Part shown: one piece after another, positions 30,988 through 40,112 of the stretch
How positions within the stretch are numbered: the stretch's first letter is position 1
How the letters are laid out: each line of letters opens with the position of its first letter
Assembly: GCF_018139695.1 (NCBI RefSeq)
Contig: NZ_JAGSOG010000020.1
Coordinates: 1 to 59,549, forward strand
Reading direction: 5' to 3'
From: Actinospica durhamensis
Lineage (GTDB): Bacteria > Actinomycetota > Actinomycetes > Streptomycetales > Catenulisporaceae
Length of the DNA stretch: 59,549 nt
Notes under the pieces: model-generated
What the model was told of the DNA's origin: nothing
The model's database searches: none
What the model saw: the letters and a program-made list of their open reading frames with translations, nothing else
Program-made: the position numbers and the translations under genes

Positions 30988-33644
30988 CAGGCCTCCTGCG
31001 CCTGTGGTCCCGCGCCCGCGGGCGTCGGGCGGGCACGCGCAGAGCGCTCTTCGGCGGCCGAGCGCCGTTCGGCCACGAGCCGGACGCCGGGCACGGCCGG
31101 CACGGACAGAACCATCGTCACCCCGCCGCCCGGAGTGTCCTCGGGCACGAGCGTGCCGCCCATCGCCTCGGCGAGGCCCCGGGACAGGGCAAGGCCGAGA
31201 CCCACACCGGTGGTGTTGTCGCGGTCACCGAGTCGCTGGAAGGGTCGGAAGACCAGATCCCAGTCCTGTTCCGGGATGCCGGGCCCGCGATCGATGACGC
31301 GCACCTCGATCTGGTCGCCGAGCGCGGATACGGTGATGACGACCGGAGAGTCGGTGTGCGTCACGGCGTTGCCCACCAGGTTCGCCACGACGCGTTCGAG
31401 CAGAGGCGCATCGACGAGCGCGTCCGGCAGGCCCGAATCCGGCGCCTCCACGTGCACGCGGCCCGCCGACTCCGTCACATCGTCGATCGCTCGCGGGATG
31501 ATCTCCTCGATGGCCACGGGCTCCAGTCGCGGTTTGAGCGCGCCGGCCTGCAGACGCGACATGTCGAGCAGGTTCTCCACCAGCCGGGTGAGCTTGTCGA
31601 GGGACTCCTCCGCGGCCTCGAGCAGTTCGGCCCGGTCGGCGTCCGGCAGCTCGAGTTCGGGGTCACGCAGGGTGCTGATCGAGGCTTTGGCCGCCGCGAG
31701 CGGGGTGCGCAGGTCGTGGGAGACCGCGGCGAGGAGCGCGGTGCGCATTTTGTCCGCCGCGGCCAGGCTCTGGGCCGCGGCCGCCTCCCGGGAGAGACGG
31801 CGCCGTTCCATCGCGGCGGTGGCCTGCGCGGCGAATGCGGCGAGCACACGTTGGTCGGCCGCGGGCAGGGTGCGTCCGCGCAGGGCGAGCACGGCGCCGG
31901 GGCCTGCGTCGATCACGGTGTCGGCGCGGGCGGGGGTGAGCGCCGGCTCGGCCCCGGTCGCGGCGACCAGCGTCCACCGCCGTGGATCGTCGATCGCGTC
32001 CGGCAGCCGCGGGCCGTCGGTCTCGGTGCGCTGGAGCAGGCAGACCGACTCCATGGAGAAGGTCTCGCGGAACCGTTCCAGCAGCGCCGCTATCGCCTCG
32101 TCGCCGCGCAGCACGGCGAGAGCGAAGGCGTTGAGCGTCTCGGCCTCCGCGGAGGCGTTGACCGCGCTGCGTGTCTGCTTGATCGCCAGGTCCACCACGG
32201 AGGCCACCGTCAGCCCCACGACGACGAACACCGCCAGCGCGATCCAGTTGTTCGTCTCCGCGATGGTCAGGGTGTGCACCGGCGGGATGAAGTAGAAGTT
32301 GAGCAGCAGCGAGCTCCACAGCGCGGCGACGAACGCGGAGAACATCCCGCCGAGCCGGGAGATCGCGACGGTCAGCGAGAGGAAGAGCAGCACGTCGCTG
32401 GTCAGGTTCACGCCGAGGGAAGGCCCGGCCGAGGTGAGCGCCACGGTCAACACCGGCGGTGCGGCCACGCCCGCGCTGATACCCAGCCAGCTCCCGCCTC
32501 TGCCCCAGGCGGCGTGGCGGAAGGGATTCGGCGGCAGCCACCACGGCCGTCTGCGCGGCGCCGCCTCCTTGTGGGTGACCATGTGCACGTCGATGTCGCC
32601 CGAGAGCATGATCGTGGTCTCGCCGATGCCCTGCCCGGTCAGGAAGCGGTTGACCCGGCTGCGCCGCGAGGTGCCGAGCACCAGCTGCGTCGCGTTCTTC
32701 GCCTGCGCGAACTCGATCAGCGCCCGCGGCACGTCGTCGCCGATGATCGAGTGATAGCTGCCCCCGAGGGATTCGATGAGGTGGCGCTGCGCCGCCAGGG
32801 CGGTCGGGCTGGTGCCGCCCGACAGCCCGTCAGAACGGGCGATGTGCACCGCGATCAGCTCACCGCCGGCTGAACGCGCCGCGATCCGGGCAGCCCGCCG
32901 GATCAGCAGCTCCCCTTCCTCTCCCCCGGGCAGCGCCACCACCACCCGCTCGCGCGCCTCCCAGATCCGGTCGATGCTGTGCTCCTCGCGGTAGCGCTGG
33001 AGTACTTCGTCGACCCGGTCGGCCACCCACAGCAGCGCGAGCTCCCGCAACGCGGTCAGGTTCCCGACGCGGAAGTAGTTGCCGAGCGCTGCGTCGATCT
33101 TCTCGGCGGCGTAGACGTTTCCGTGCGCGAGCCGGCGGCGCAGCGACTCCGGGGACATGTCCACGAGCTCGATCTGGTCGGCCGAACGCACCACCTCGTC
33201 CGGCACGGTCTCGCGCTGCGGCACTCCGGTGATGCGCTGCACCACGTCGTTGAGGGATTCGAGGTGCTGGACGTTGACGGTCGAGATGACCTCGATCCCG
33301 GCGTCGAGCATGTCCTGGATGTCCTGCCAGCGCTTCTCGTGCCGCCCGCCGGGCACGTTGCTGTGCGGCAGTTCGTCAACCAGCGCTATCTGGGGGCGCC
33401 GGGCGAGCACGGTGTCGAGGTCCATCTCCTCGAACTCGACGCCGCGGTCCTCGCGGGTGATACGCGGGATCAGCTCGAGACCCTCGGCCATCTTCGCCGT
33501 GGTGGCGCGCCCGTGCGTCTCTACGTAGGCGAGCACCACGTCCGCGCCGCGTTCGGCCCGCCGGTGCCCCTCCTCGAGCATCTTGTACGTCTTGCCCACG
33601 CCCGGCGCGGCACCGAGATAGACCCGCAGTTTCCCGCGTTGCAT
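30987..33644 (-). CDS. kdpD: KdpD sensor histidine kinase, second copy
   Basis: The 885-residue protein has the full KdpD architecture: Walker A GAAPGVGKT, VDELPHSNVPGGRHEKRW, a USP-like domain (LIAVHIARSDGLSGGTSPTA), four DUF4118 helices (LLLNFYFIPPVHTLTIAETN), a GAF region, and the kinase core SHDLRTPLAAAKASISTL, NLVGNAVTHT, DRGPGIPE and GVGLGLALSRG. ATG 33644 gives the usual start (MQRGKLRVYLG); the frame is open further upstream only as proline-rich sequence. It lies downstream of kdpC after a hairpin and is coupled to kdpE. It is close in sequence to the first copy at 19873, so the two arose by duplication or from closely related sources. Confidence 0.9.
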   Translation of the reverse strand: MQRGKLRVYLGAAPGVGKTYKMLEEGHRRAERGADVVLAYVETHGRATTAKMAEGLELIPRITREDRGVEFEEMDLDTVLARRPQIALVDELPHSNVPGGRHEKRWQDIQDMLDAGIEVISTVNVQHLESLNDVVQRITGVPQRETVPDEVVRSADQIELVDMSPESLRRRLAHGNVYAAEKIDAALGNYFRVGNLTALRELALLWVADRVDEVLQRYREEHSIDRIWEARERVVVALPGGEEGELLIRRAARIAARSAGGELIAVHIARSDGLSGGTSPTALAAQRHLIESLGGSYHSIIGDDVPRALIEFAQAKNATQLVLGTSRRSRVNRFLTGQGIGETTIMLSGDIDVHMVTHKEAAPRRRPWWLPPNPFRHAAWGRGGSWLGISAGVAAPPVLTVALTSAGPSLGVNLTSDVLLFLSLTVAISRLGGMFSAFVAALWSSLLLNFYFIPPVHTLTIAETNNWIALAVFVVVGLTVASVVDLAIKQTRSAVNASAEAETLNAFALAVLRGDEAIAALLERFRETFSMESVCLLQRTETDGPRLPDAIDDPRRWTLVAATGAEPALTPARADTVIDAGPGAVLALRGRTLPAADQRVLAAFAAQATAAMERRRLSREAAAAQSLAAADKMRTALLAAVSHDLRTPLAAAKASISTLRDPELELPDADRAELLEAAEESLDKLTRLVENLLDMSRLQAGALKPRLEPVAIEEIIPRAIDDVTESAGRVHVEAPDSGLPDALVDAPLLERVVANLVGNAVTHTDSPVVITVSALGDQIEVRVIDRGPGIPEQDWDLVFRPFQRLGDRDNTTGVGLGLALSRGLAEAMGGTLVPEDTPGGGVTMVLSVPAVPGVRLVAERRSAAEERSARARPTPAGAGPQAQEA

Positions 33645-33674
33645 CGTTCGATCAACCGTCCCTTGGAAACAGGT

Positions 33675-33710
33675 CCTTCCCGGCTGCCTCGGACAAGGCA
33701 ACCGGGAAGG
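33675..33710 (-). terminator. Intercistronic hairpin between kdpC and kdpD
   Basis: CCTTCCCGG and CCGGGAAGG form a 9-bp stem, extended inside by GCCT/AGGC after a two-base interruption. It lies between the kdpC stop and the kdpD start and could reduce read-through, making the transporter and sensor genes unequal in expression. Confidence 0.5.
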
Positions 33711-33726
33711 AGGAGGTGGCACTGCG

Positions 33727-34479
33727 TCAGGACGTAGCGCCCGTGGTAAACGCCGTGGTGCTGGTGTCGCTGCTCGGGTACTTCTGGTCGAGGGCGATGT
33801 TGAGGGTGGTGGTGTTCACCGCGGGTTCGCCGAGGATCCCGATGTCGCGGCCGGAGGTGTTGGCCTTGATCAGGGCCTCGACCTGGTCGACCGTGATGCC
33901 GCGGGCGTCGGCGATGCGGGCAGCCTGCTGGTCGGCGTTTTCCGGGGTGATGTAGGGCTCTTCACCAGACCCGGACTCGGTGACGGCGTCGGTGGCCACC
34001 TGGGCCGCGGTGACGGTGGTGCCGCCGGCGGAGTCGAACGCGGCCATGTTGGTGCGCATGAGGCCGATCAGCTTCGTGAGGGTGGGGTCGTTGGGCCCGA
34101 GGTTGTTGCTGCCGGAGGCGGCGTAGTTGCAGCCGTCGGCGAGCTGGATGGTGTATCCGCCCGCGGTCGAGTCGATCGCGAAGGTCGGACGGGACTGGAA
34201 GTACTTGTTGATCGGGTCGGCGTACCCCGTCACCTCGTCCTTCTTGTTCAGCGCGGTCTCCGCGGCCGAGGACGAGACGAAGGTCTGGCACAGCAGCTTG
34301 GAGCCGATGACCTGGCCCTTGCTGTTGGTGATCAGGGAGCCGTCGGCCTGGTTCTTGAACGCGACCTGCCCGATCCCGGTCATCACCAGGGGGTAGGCGA
34401 CGCCGCAGATCACCGTGAACACGAGCATCGCGCGCAACGCGGCCAGGTGCCGCAGAACGGGTCCTGGAAGTCGAGACAT
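33727..34479 (-). CDS. kdpC: KdpC subunit of the K+-transporting ATPase
   Basis: The 250-residue product has one N-terminal membrane helix (AMLVFTVICGVAYPLVMTGI) and the KdpC periplasmic-type domain with KGQVIGSKLLCQTF, YFQSRPT, NNLGPNDPTL and VTESGSGEEPYITPENADQQ, then ARGI and LGEPAVNTTTLNIALDQ. It is longer than the roughly 190 residues of E. coli KdpC, as usual in actinomycetes. KdpC stabilises the KdpA-KdpB complex. It starts six bases after the kdpB stop. Confidence 0.9.
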   Translation of the reverse strand: MSRLPGPVLRHLAALRAMLVFTVICGVAYPLVMTGIGQVAFKNQADGSLITNSKGQVIGSKLLCQTFVSSSAAETALNKKDEVTGYADPINKYFQSRPTFAIDSTAGGYTIQLADGCNYAASGSNNLGPNDPTLTKLIGLMRTNMAAFDSAGGTTVTAAQVATDAVTESGSGEEPYITPENADQQAARIADARGITVDQVEALIKANTSGRDIGILGEPAVNTTTLNIALDQKYPSSDTSTTAFTTGATS

Positions 34480-34484
34480 CGGTC

Positions 34485-36587
34485 TCACCGTCCCATTCCG
34501 GGGAGCAGGTGGATCACGAGGTCGAGCAGCTTGATGCCCACGAACGGGATGATCAGGCCGCCGACGCCGTAGATCCACAGGTTGCGGCGCAACAGCGCCG
34601 AGGCGGAGGACGGGGTGTAGCGCACCCCGCGCAGCGCGAGCGGGATCAGCGCCACGATGATCAGGGCGTTGAACACGATCGCGGAGGTAATTGCGGACTG
34701 GGGACTGTAGAGGTGCAGGATGTTGAGCTTCGACAGGCCCGGGAAGACCCCGGCGAACATCGCCGGGAGCATCGCGAAGTACTTCGCGACGTCGTTCGCG
34801 ATCGAGAACGTGGTCAGCGCCCCGCGGGTGATCAACAGCTGCTTGCCGATCTCGACGATCTCGATCAGCTTCGTCGGGTTGGAGTCGAGGTCGACCATGT
34901 TCCCGGCCTCCTTCGCGGCGGAGGTGCCGGTGTTCATCGCCACCCCCACGTCCGCCTGGGCCAGGGCGGGGGCGTCGTTGGTGCCGTCGCCCGTCATCGC
35001 GACGAGCTTGCCGCCCTCCTGCTCCTTTTTGATCAGGGCGAGCTTGTCCTCGGGGGTGGCCTCGGCCAGGAAGTCATCGACCCCGGCCTCGTCCGCGATC
35101 GCCTTCGCGGTCAGCGGGTTGTCCCCGGTGATCATGACGGTCTTGATGCCCATCTTGCGCAGCTCGGCGAAGCGCTCCTTTATCCCGTCCTTGACCACGT
35201 CCTTGAGGTGAATCACCCCCAGCACCTGGGCGTCGGCACCTTTGATCTGCGCAACGACCAGCGGGGTACCGCCTGCCGCGGAGATCGCGTCCACGGTCTG
35301 TCCGACTGCGGGGTGCACGTGCCCGCCGTTGTCGCGCACCCAGTCCCGCACGGCGTTGGCCGCACCCTTGCGGATCTGAGTGCCGTCGGGCAGGTCGACC
35401 CCGGACATGCGGGTCTGCGCGGTGAACTCGATGAAGGTGGCGTCGTGCACCTCACGCCCGCGCAGGGCGTACTTCTGCTTGGCCAGAACCACGATCGAAC
35501 GGCCCTCAGGGGTCTCGTCCGCCAGGGAGCTGAGCTGCGCCGCGTCGGCGAGCTCGTCGATCGACACGCCCTCGACCGGGACGAACTCGCTCGCCTGGCG
35601 GTTGCCGAGGGTGATGGTGCCAGTCTTGTCCAGCAGCAGCGTGTTCACATCACCCGCCGCCTCCACCGCACGGCCGGACATCGCGAGCACGTTGCGCTGC
35701 ACCAGCCGGTCCATGCCCGCGATCCCGATCGCGGAGAGCAGCGCGCCGATCGTCGTCGGGATCAGCGCGACCGTGAGGGCGACGAGGATCACCAGGGACT
35801 GCGGAGCGCCGGCGAAGAACGCGAACGGCTGCAGGGTGACCACCGCCAGCACGAACACGACCGTGAGCGAGGCCAGCAGCACGTTCAGCGCCAGCTCGTT
35901 CGGGGTCTTCTGCCGTGCCGCGCCCTCGACCAGGGCGATCATCCGGTCGATGAACGTCTCACCCGGCTTCGTCGTGATCTTCACGACGATCTCGTCCGAC
36001 AGCACCTTCGTGCCACCGGTCACCGACGAACGGTCGCCACCCGACTCCCGGATCACCGGAGCCGACTCACCCGTGATCGCCGACTCGTCGACCGACGCGA
36101 CACCCTCAACGACGTCACCGTCACCGGGGATGACCTGACCGGCCGTCACCACGACGAAGTCGCCCAATTTGAGCTCGGTCGCCGAGATCTCGGTCTCGAC
36201 GCCACGAGCCCCGATCTGTCCCTTGACACCGGGCTCCCACGAGGCGATCCGGCGGGCCGAGGTCGAGGTCTTGGTCTTGCGCAGCGTCGCGGCCTGGGCC
36301 TTGCCCCGGCCCTCGGCCACCGCCTCGGCCAGGTTCGCGAACAACACCGTCAACCACAGCCACACCGTGATCGTCCACGCGAAGATCGAGGGATGCTCGA
36401 CCGCGGAGAACGTGGTCAGCAGCGAGCCGACCTCGACGACGAACATCACCGGGTTCTTCAACTGCACCCGCGGGTCGAACTTCTTGACCGCGTCCGGCAG
36501 GGACTTGTACAGCATCTTCGGGTCCAGCAGACCACCGCCGATCCGGCTGGTGTCCGTGCCCGCGTCCGCAGGAGTGATGGCAGACAT
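34485..36587 (-). CDS. kdpB: KdpB, P-type ATPase subunit
   Basis: The 700-residue protein has the phosphorylation site [19 protein letters not shown], the actuator motif [39 protein letters not shown], and the hinge [20 protein letters not shown]. Membrane helices include [20 protein letters not shown]. KdpB hydrolyses ATP to drive K+ through KdpA. It begins immediately after the kdpA stop with no gap. Confidence 0.95.
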   Translation of the reverse strand: MSAITPADAGTDTSRIGGGLLDPKMLYKSLPDAVKKFDPRVQLKNPVMFVVEVGSLLTTFSAVEHPSIFAWTITVWLWLTVLFANLAEAVAEGRGKAQAATLRKTKTSTSARRIASWEPGVKGQIGARGVETEISATELKLGDFVVVTAGQVIPGDGDVVEGVASVDESAITGESAPVIRESGGDRSSVTGGTKVLSDEIVVKITTKPGETFIDRMIALVEGAARQKTPNELALNVLLASLTVVFVLAVVTLQPFAFFAGAPQSLVILVALTVALIPTTIGALLSAIGIAGMDRLVQRNVLAMSGRAVEAAGDVNTLLLDKTGTITLGNRQASEFVPVEGVSIDELADAAQLSSLADETPEGRSIVVLAKQKYALRGREVHDATFIEFTAQTRMSGVDLPDGTQIRKGAANAVRDWVRDNGGHVHPAVGQTVDAISAAGGTPLVVAQIKGADAQVLGVIHLKDVVKDGIKERFAELRKMGIKTVMITGDNPLTAKAIADEAGVDDFLAEATPEDKLALIKKEQEGGKLVAMTGDGTNDAPALAQADVGVAMNTGTSAAKEAGNMVDLDSNPTKLIEIVEIGKQLLITRGALTTFSIANDVAKYFAMLPAMFAGVFPGLSKLNILHLYSPQSAITSAIVFNALIIVALIPLALRGVRYTPSSASALLRRNLWIYGVGGLIIPFVGIKLLDLVIHLLPGMGR

Positions 36588-38252
36588 TTACTTCAATCCC
36601 TCCGCCAGCGGGCCCAGGGCCAGAGCCGGGAAGTAGGTCAGGCCGACCACGATGAAGATCACACCGGTCAGCAGGCCCGCGAACAGCGGGGTGTGGGTCT
36701 TGAGCGTGCCGACCGAGGCCGGGGTGTGGCGCTGCTTGGCCAGCGAGCCGGCCAGCGCCAGCACGAAGACCATCGGCAGGAACCGGCCCAGCGTCATCGC
36801 CAGACCGCCCATGGTGTTCCAGAAATCGGTGTTGCCGGACAGGCCCGCGAACGCCGAGCCGTTGTTGTTGGCCATCGAGGTGAACGCGTAGAGCACCTCG
36901 GAGAAGCCGTGGGGACCTGAGTTGTTCATCGAGTTGCGCGCCGTGGTCGTCGCCATCGCGATACCCGTGAAGATCAGCGCGACCGAAGGCGTGGCCAGGA
37001 TGTACAGGGCCGCGTACTTCATCTCGGCCGGGCGGATCTTCTTGCCCAGGTATTCCGGGGTGCGCCCGACCATCAGGCCCGCGACGAACACCGTCACGAT
37101 CGCGAGCACGAGCATCCCGTACAGGCCAGAACCGGTACCACCGGGTGCGATCTCCCCGAGCATCATGTCGAATATCGCCGTACCGCCGCCGAGCGCGGAG
37201 TACGAATCGTGCATCGAGTTGACCGCACCGGTCGAGGTCAGCGTCGTCGAGGAGGCGAACAGGGCGCTCGCGGGAACCCCGAAACGCACCTCCTTGCCGT
37301 TCATCGAGGACCCGGCGACCGCCATCGCGGAGCCCCAGTGCCGCTCCTCCATGAACGTCATCGTGGCGGCCGAGCCGGCCCAGATGAAGCCCATCACAGC
37401 GGCGATCACATAGCCCTGCTTGTGCGAGCCGACCATCTTGCCGAAGGTGCGCGGCAGCGAGAACCCGATGCACAACAGCAGGTAGATCTCCAGCCAGTTC
37501 GTGAACCCGTTGGGGTTCTCGAACGGGTGTGCGGAGTTCGCGTTGAAGATGCCGCCGCCGTTGGTGCCGAGTTCCTTGATGGCCTCCTGCGACGCGGTCG
37601 CCCCCGTGTACAGGTTGCCCGAACCCCCGGTGAGCGTGGTCACGCTGGTCAGGTGGTTCGACAGCTCCTGCGGCACGCCCGTGGCGATCAGGATGATGCC
37701 GAACACGACCGAGAACGGCAGCATCAGGCGCAGGATGAGGCGGGTCAGGTCCACCCAGAAGTTACCCACCCGGTCGGTCCTGGTACGCACGAAGCCGCGA
37801 ATGAGCGTCGCGACCACCGCGATACCGACGGCGGCGGAAACGAAGTTCTGCACCGCAAGACCCAGGAACTGCGCGGTGTAGCCGAGAGCCGACTCACCGA
37901 CGTAGTTCTGCCAGTTCGTGTTCGTCACGAACGAGGACGCGGTGTTGTACGCCAGGTCCGCCTGCATCGCAGGCATACCCAGCGACATCATCAGATGATC
38001 CTGCACCCGCAGGATCACATACAGCAGCAAGATCCCCACCACGGAGATCGCGAGCACCGAGCGGATGTAGACCGGCCAGGTCTGATCCGCCTCCGGGTCC
38101 ACCCCCATCAGCTTGTAGAGGCCCTTCTCCACCCTCCAGTGCTTCGCGGAGGTCAGGATATGGGCCATGTAATCACCCAGCGGACGGTAGGTCACCGCCA
38201 GGGCGAGAACGAGGAGACCGGCCTGCAGCCAGCCGGATGTCGCCACGGACAC
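36588..38252 (-). CDS. kdpA: KdpA, K+-channel-like subunit
   Basis: The 554-residue protein contains the four pore-loop regions of KdpA: FVTNTNWQNYVGES, GTNGGGIFNANSAHPFENPN, SMHDSYSALGGGTAIFDMML and FTSMANNNGSAFAGL, and the conserved GRTPEYLGKKI. About ten membrane helices are present. It selects and conducts K+ in the Kdp pump. The start is GTG 38252, one base after the kdpF stop. An alternative GTG two codons later exists. Confidence 0.95.
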   Translation of the reverse strand: MSVATSGWLQAGLLVLALAVTYRPLGDYMAHILTSAKHWRVEKGLYKLMGVDPEADQTWPVYIRSVLAISVVGILLLYVILRVQDHLMMSLGMPAMQADLAYNTASSFVTNTNWQNYVGESALGYTAQFLGLAVQNFVSAAVGIAVVATLIRGFVRTRTDRVGNFWVDLTRLILRLMLPFSVVFGIILIATGVPQELSNHLTSVTTLTGGSGNLYTGATASQEAIKELGTNGGGIFNANSAHPFENPNGFTNWLEIYLLLCIGFSLPRTFGKMVGSHKQGYVIAAVMGFIWAGSAATMTFMEERHWGSAMAVAGSSMNGKEVRFGVPASALFASSTTLTSTGAVNSMHDSYSALGGGTAIFDMMLGEIAPGGTGSGLYGMLVLAIVTVFVAGLMVGRTPEYLGKKIRPAEMKYAALYILATPSVALIFTGIAMATTTARNSMNNSGPHGFSEVLYAFTSMANNNGSAFAGLSGNTDFWNTMGGLAMTLGRFLPMVFVLALAGSLAKQRHTPASVGTLKTHTPLFAGLLTGVIFIVVGLTYFPALALGPLAEGLK

Positions 38253-38253
38253 G

Positions 38254-38343
38254 TCAGAACCTTTCCGGCTTGACCAGCGCCAGGATCAGGTACACGCTCA
38301 GCGCGATCGCGGCGATCAGACCGATAATGTTGTCAGCGCTCAA
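38254..38343 (-). CDS. kdpF: KdpF, small membrane subunit
   Basis: This 29-codon gene reads SADNIIGLIAAIALSVYLIL then ALVKPERF, the classic KdpF single helix with the C-terminal KPERF. The probable start is TTG 38343 with AGGGGG about 11 bases upstream. It ends two bases before the kdpA start. KdpF stabilises the Kdp complex in E. coli. The start codon lies inside the end of the gene at 38333-38422, so its translation is probably coupled to that gene. Confidence 0.85.
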   Translation of the reverse strand: MSADNIIGLIAAIALSVYLILALVKPERF

Positions 38344-38422
38344 GACGCTCGACCCCCTTCACAACCAGGGCGAGGACGGCGAAAGTCGCGATTACGAGCG
38401 CGACGTAGATCACGTCGGCCAT
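38333..38422 (-). CDS. 29-residue membrane peptide overlapping kdpF
   Basis: ATG 38422 is preceded by GAGGAG at a good distance and opens a frame MADVIYVALVIATFAVLALV followed by VKGVERLER. It has one hydrophobic helix and a basic-acidic tail. It overlaps kdpF by 11 bases in another frame. Similar tiny frames precede kdpF in other actinomycetes, to my recollection. It has the best ribosome-binding site of the cluster and would be the first gene translated. It could be a second KdpF-like subunit or mainly a coupling leader. Confidence 0.7.
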   Translation of the reverse strand: MADVIYVALVIATFAVLALVVKGVERLER

Positions 38423-38760
38423 CTCGGGCTCCTCAAGACTCTTTACTCGACAGTGGGTGGACGGGCCCGGTGCGTGAGGACATCACCGCCTCACCACCTG
38501 CTCCAGGCCCTCGGGTATACAACTGCCCTTTCGGGCTTACGCGGGGTTCTCATACGCGGTTCTAACAGCCGTTGCGCAGATCTCCACGCCTGACTGATGG
38601 GACCGAGACGCCGACGTGACCGATGCCGCCAGGGCGCCTCACCGCGCCGGTTTTGCGCCAGTATGCCCGGTCGCGTCAGCGCGGTGTCGAGAGCACGCCG
38701 GTCCGCGTTGAGACCGCGTGAGTAACCGCCAAACGGCGTTCGGCGCGCTTTGCCGGGCAG
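38423..38760. other. Upstream region of the kdp operon
   Basis: This 338-bp interval separates the kdp operon from the universal stress protein remnant. It holds the candidate regulator site and -10 at 38515-38565 and no supported gene. Confidence 0.4.
38515..38565 (-). promoter_or_regulatory. Candidate KdpE-activated promoter of kdp
   Basis: On the minus strand two direct repeats, AGAACCGCGTATG and AGAACCCCGCGTAAG, follow each other (38565-38536) with a spacing of about 15 bases. About 16 bases further lies TATACC (38520-38515), a possible -10. No good -35 is present; the second repeat occupies that place, as expected for an activator-dependent promoter of an OmpR-type regulator. The leader to the first ATG would be about 86 bases. 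Confidence 0.4.
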
Positions 38761-39308
38761 GTGCCGTCGAAGATCGGCGGACGTGTGATCGTCGGAGTGG
38801 ACGGGTCCGCCGAAAGCCTCGAAGCGCTGCGTTACGCGCTCGGGCAGGCCCGCCGACTGGAGGTCGCGCTCATGCCCGTCCTCGCCTGGGAGCTGCCGGG
38901 CGGCCAGATCGCCGCGCGCCGGGTGCCATCTGCCCAGTACGCCGAACTCCTGCGCGAATTCGCCGAAACCGCGCTGTAGCCCGCCTTCGCGAGGCCGTGA
39001 GCGAACTACCCTCAGTCATAAAATCGCAACCATGCGTGATCAATGGTGCGGCGGGACCCGCGCTGGTACAGAGGACCAACCGAAGCCACGACCTACTCGT
39101 CATCGGCGCAAGCAGGCGCGGCAGATTCAGGCACCCGCCGTACGCCGGGACCGCACGCTCCCGCCTCGCCCACGCGGCCTGCACCGTCATCGCCGTCCCG
39201 CCGCCCCGCCTCCAGGCCGAACTGCCGGCGCCATGGCAGCGCAGAGTGGCGCTCGACCGCCTGATCGACGAGCTCACTCATCCCCGCGCGAGTGCTGACG
39301 CGCGTTGA
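38761..39308 (+). pseudogene. Universal stress protein, frame broken once
   Basis: The first frame gives GGRVIVGVDGSAESLEALRY with AVALMPVLAWELPGG-like sequence (the actual text is EVALMPVLAWELPGGQ) and stops at 38979. The next frame, consistent with one missing base near 38975, continues ARLREAVSELPSVIK, LVQRTNRSHDLLVIGASRRG and ACTVIAVPPPRL. Together these make a single USP domain; the nucleotide-binding motif (GxxGxxxxxxxGS) is weak even when joined (GASRRGRFRHPPYAGTARS). It is next to the kdp operon, a common place for USP genes. Confidence 0.65.
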
Positions 39309-39440
39309 AAATGCGTAGAACCGCTTGCCGCACGCCCATACCAGTAGTCTGATCTGACAGAGAGCTACGGTGAGCCGGGAAGACTGGTCGGCGCGTAAGT
39401 GCTCCGCACTGAGCACAGCACGAGGAGGTGCCGACCGTCG

Positions 39441-40112
39441 ATGCGCTTCGCCCTGCCGCTCGCACTGTTCGCCTGCCTGACGATACTGATCACAGCCTCT
39501 CCGCACATCCAACCGCAGCGACTCCGGGCACGAGCCCGACAAGTGGCCGAGCAGCTGCGCACCGTGCACGGGTTCCGTGAGGGTTCCAAAGCCTCCTGGA
39601 CCGATGCACGCTCCACCGGCTGGCCGCCATTCCACTACGGCAGGCATCGCGAACTCGACGATGTGCTCGTCGGCACGGTCAACGGCCTGCCCACGCGTGC
39701 CGCCGGGTACGAGCTCGTCTTCAACGGCTCCCTGCACCTGTACGGCCTCGCGCTCATCATGCTGCCGCGTCCGGTCGACTGGCTGGAGGTGCGCGGAGAG
39801 CGGCCGTTCAGTGCCCCACGCGTTCCCGACCATGTCCCCGACGGGCAGCTCACGACGGGTGTACCGGAGTTCGACACCGTTTGGAGCGTCTATGCCGAGA
39901 CCGCCGACGCACAGCACGCTGCGAGTGCACCCGCGCTCACCCAGACCATGCTCGCCGCACCGATTCGCTTCAGCTGGCGCACCCACGGCAGCGAGCTGCT
40001 GCTGTGGAAGCGCGACGGCTGGACAGACGCGCCGCAACTGCTCGAAAGCATCAGCTGCGTGACGAACCTGCTCGGGGTCACCGAGGCGTACCCGCAGAAC
40101 CTACAGGGCTAG
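39441..40112 (+). CDS. Exported protein of unknown function
   Basis: The 223-residue product begins with a signal or anchor (MRFALPLALFACLTILITAS); LFAC could be a lipobox with an unusual residue at -2. The mature part has the segments YELVFNGSLHLYGLALIMLP, WLEVRGERPFSAPRVPDHVP and MLAAPIRFSWRTHGSELLLW. No family was recognised. GAGGAGG lies about 12 bases before ATG 39441, a little far. The gene stands alone; 40349-40386 holds a hairpin downstream. Confidence 0.6.
   Translation: MRFALPLALFACLTILITASPHIQPQRLRARARQVAEQLRTVHGFREGSKASWTDARSTGWPPFHYGRHRELDDVLVGTVNGLPTRAAGYELVFNGSLHLYGLALIMLPRPVDWLEVRGERPFSAPRVPDHVPDGQLTTGVPEFDTVWSVYAETADAQHAASAPALTQTMLAAPIRFSWRTHGSELLLWKRDGWTDAPQLLESISCVTNLLGVTEAYPQNLQG

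Noticed and set aside
34509-36920. 803-codon plus-strand ORF opposite kdpB
   Set aside because: Antisense shadow of kdpB with biased composition; kdpB is unambiguous.
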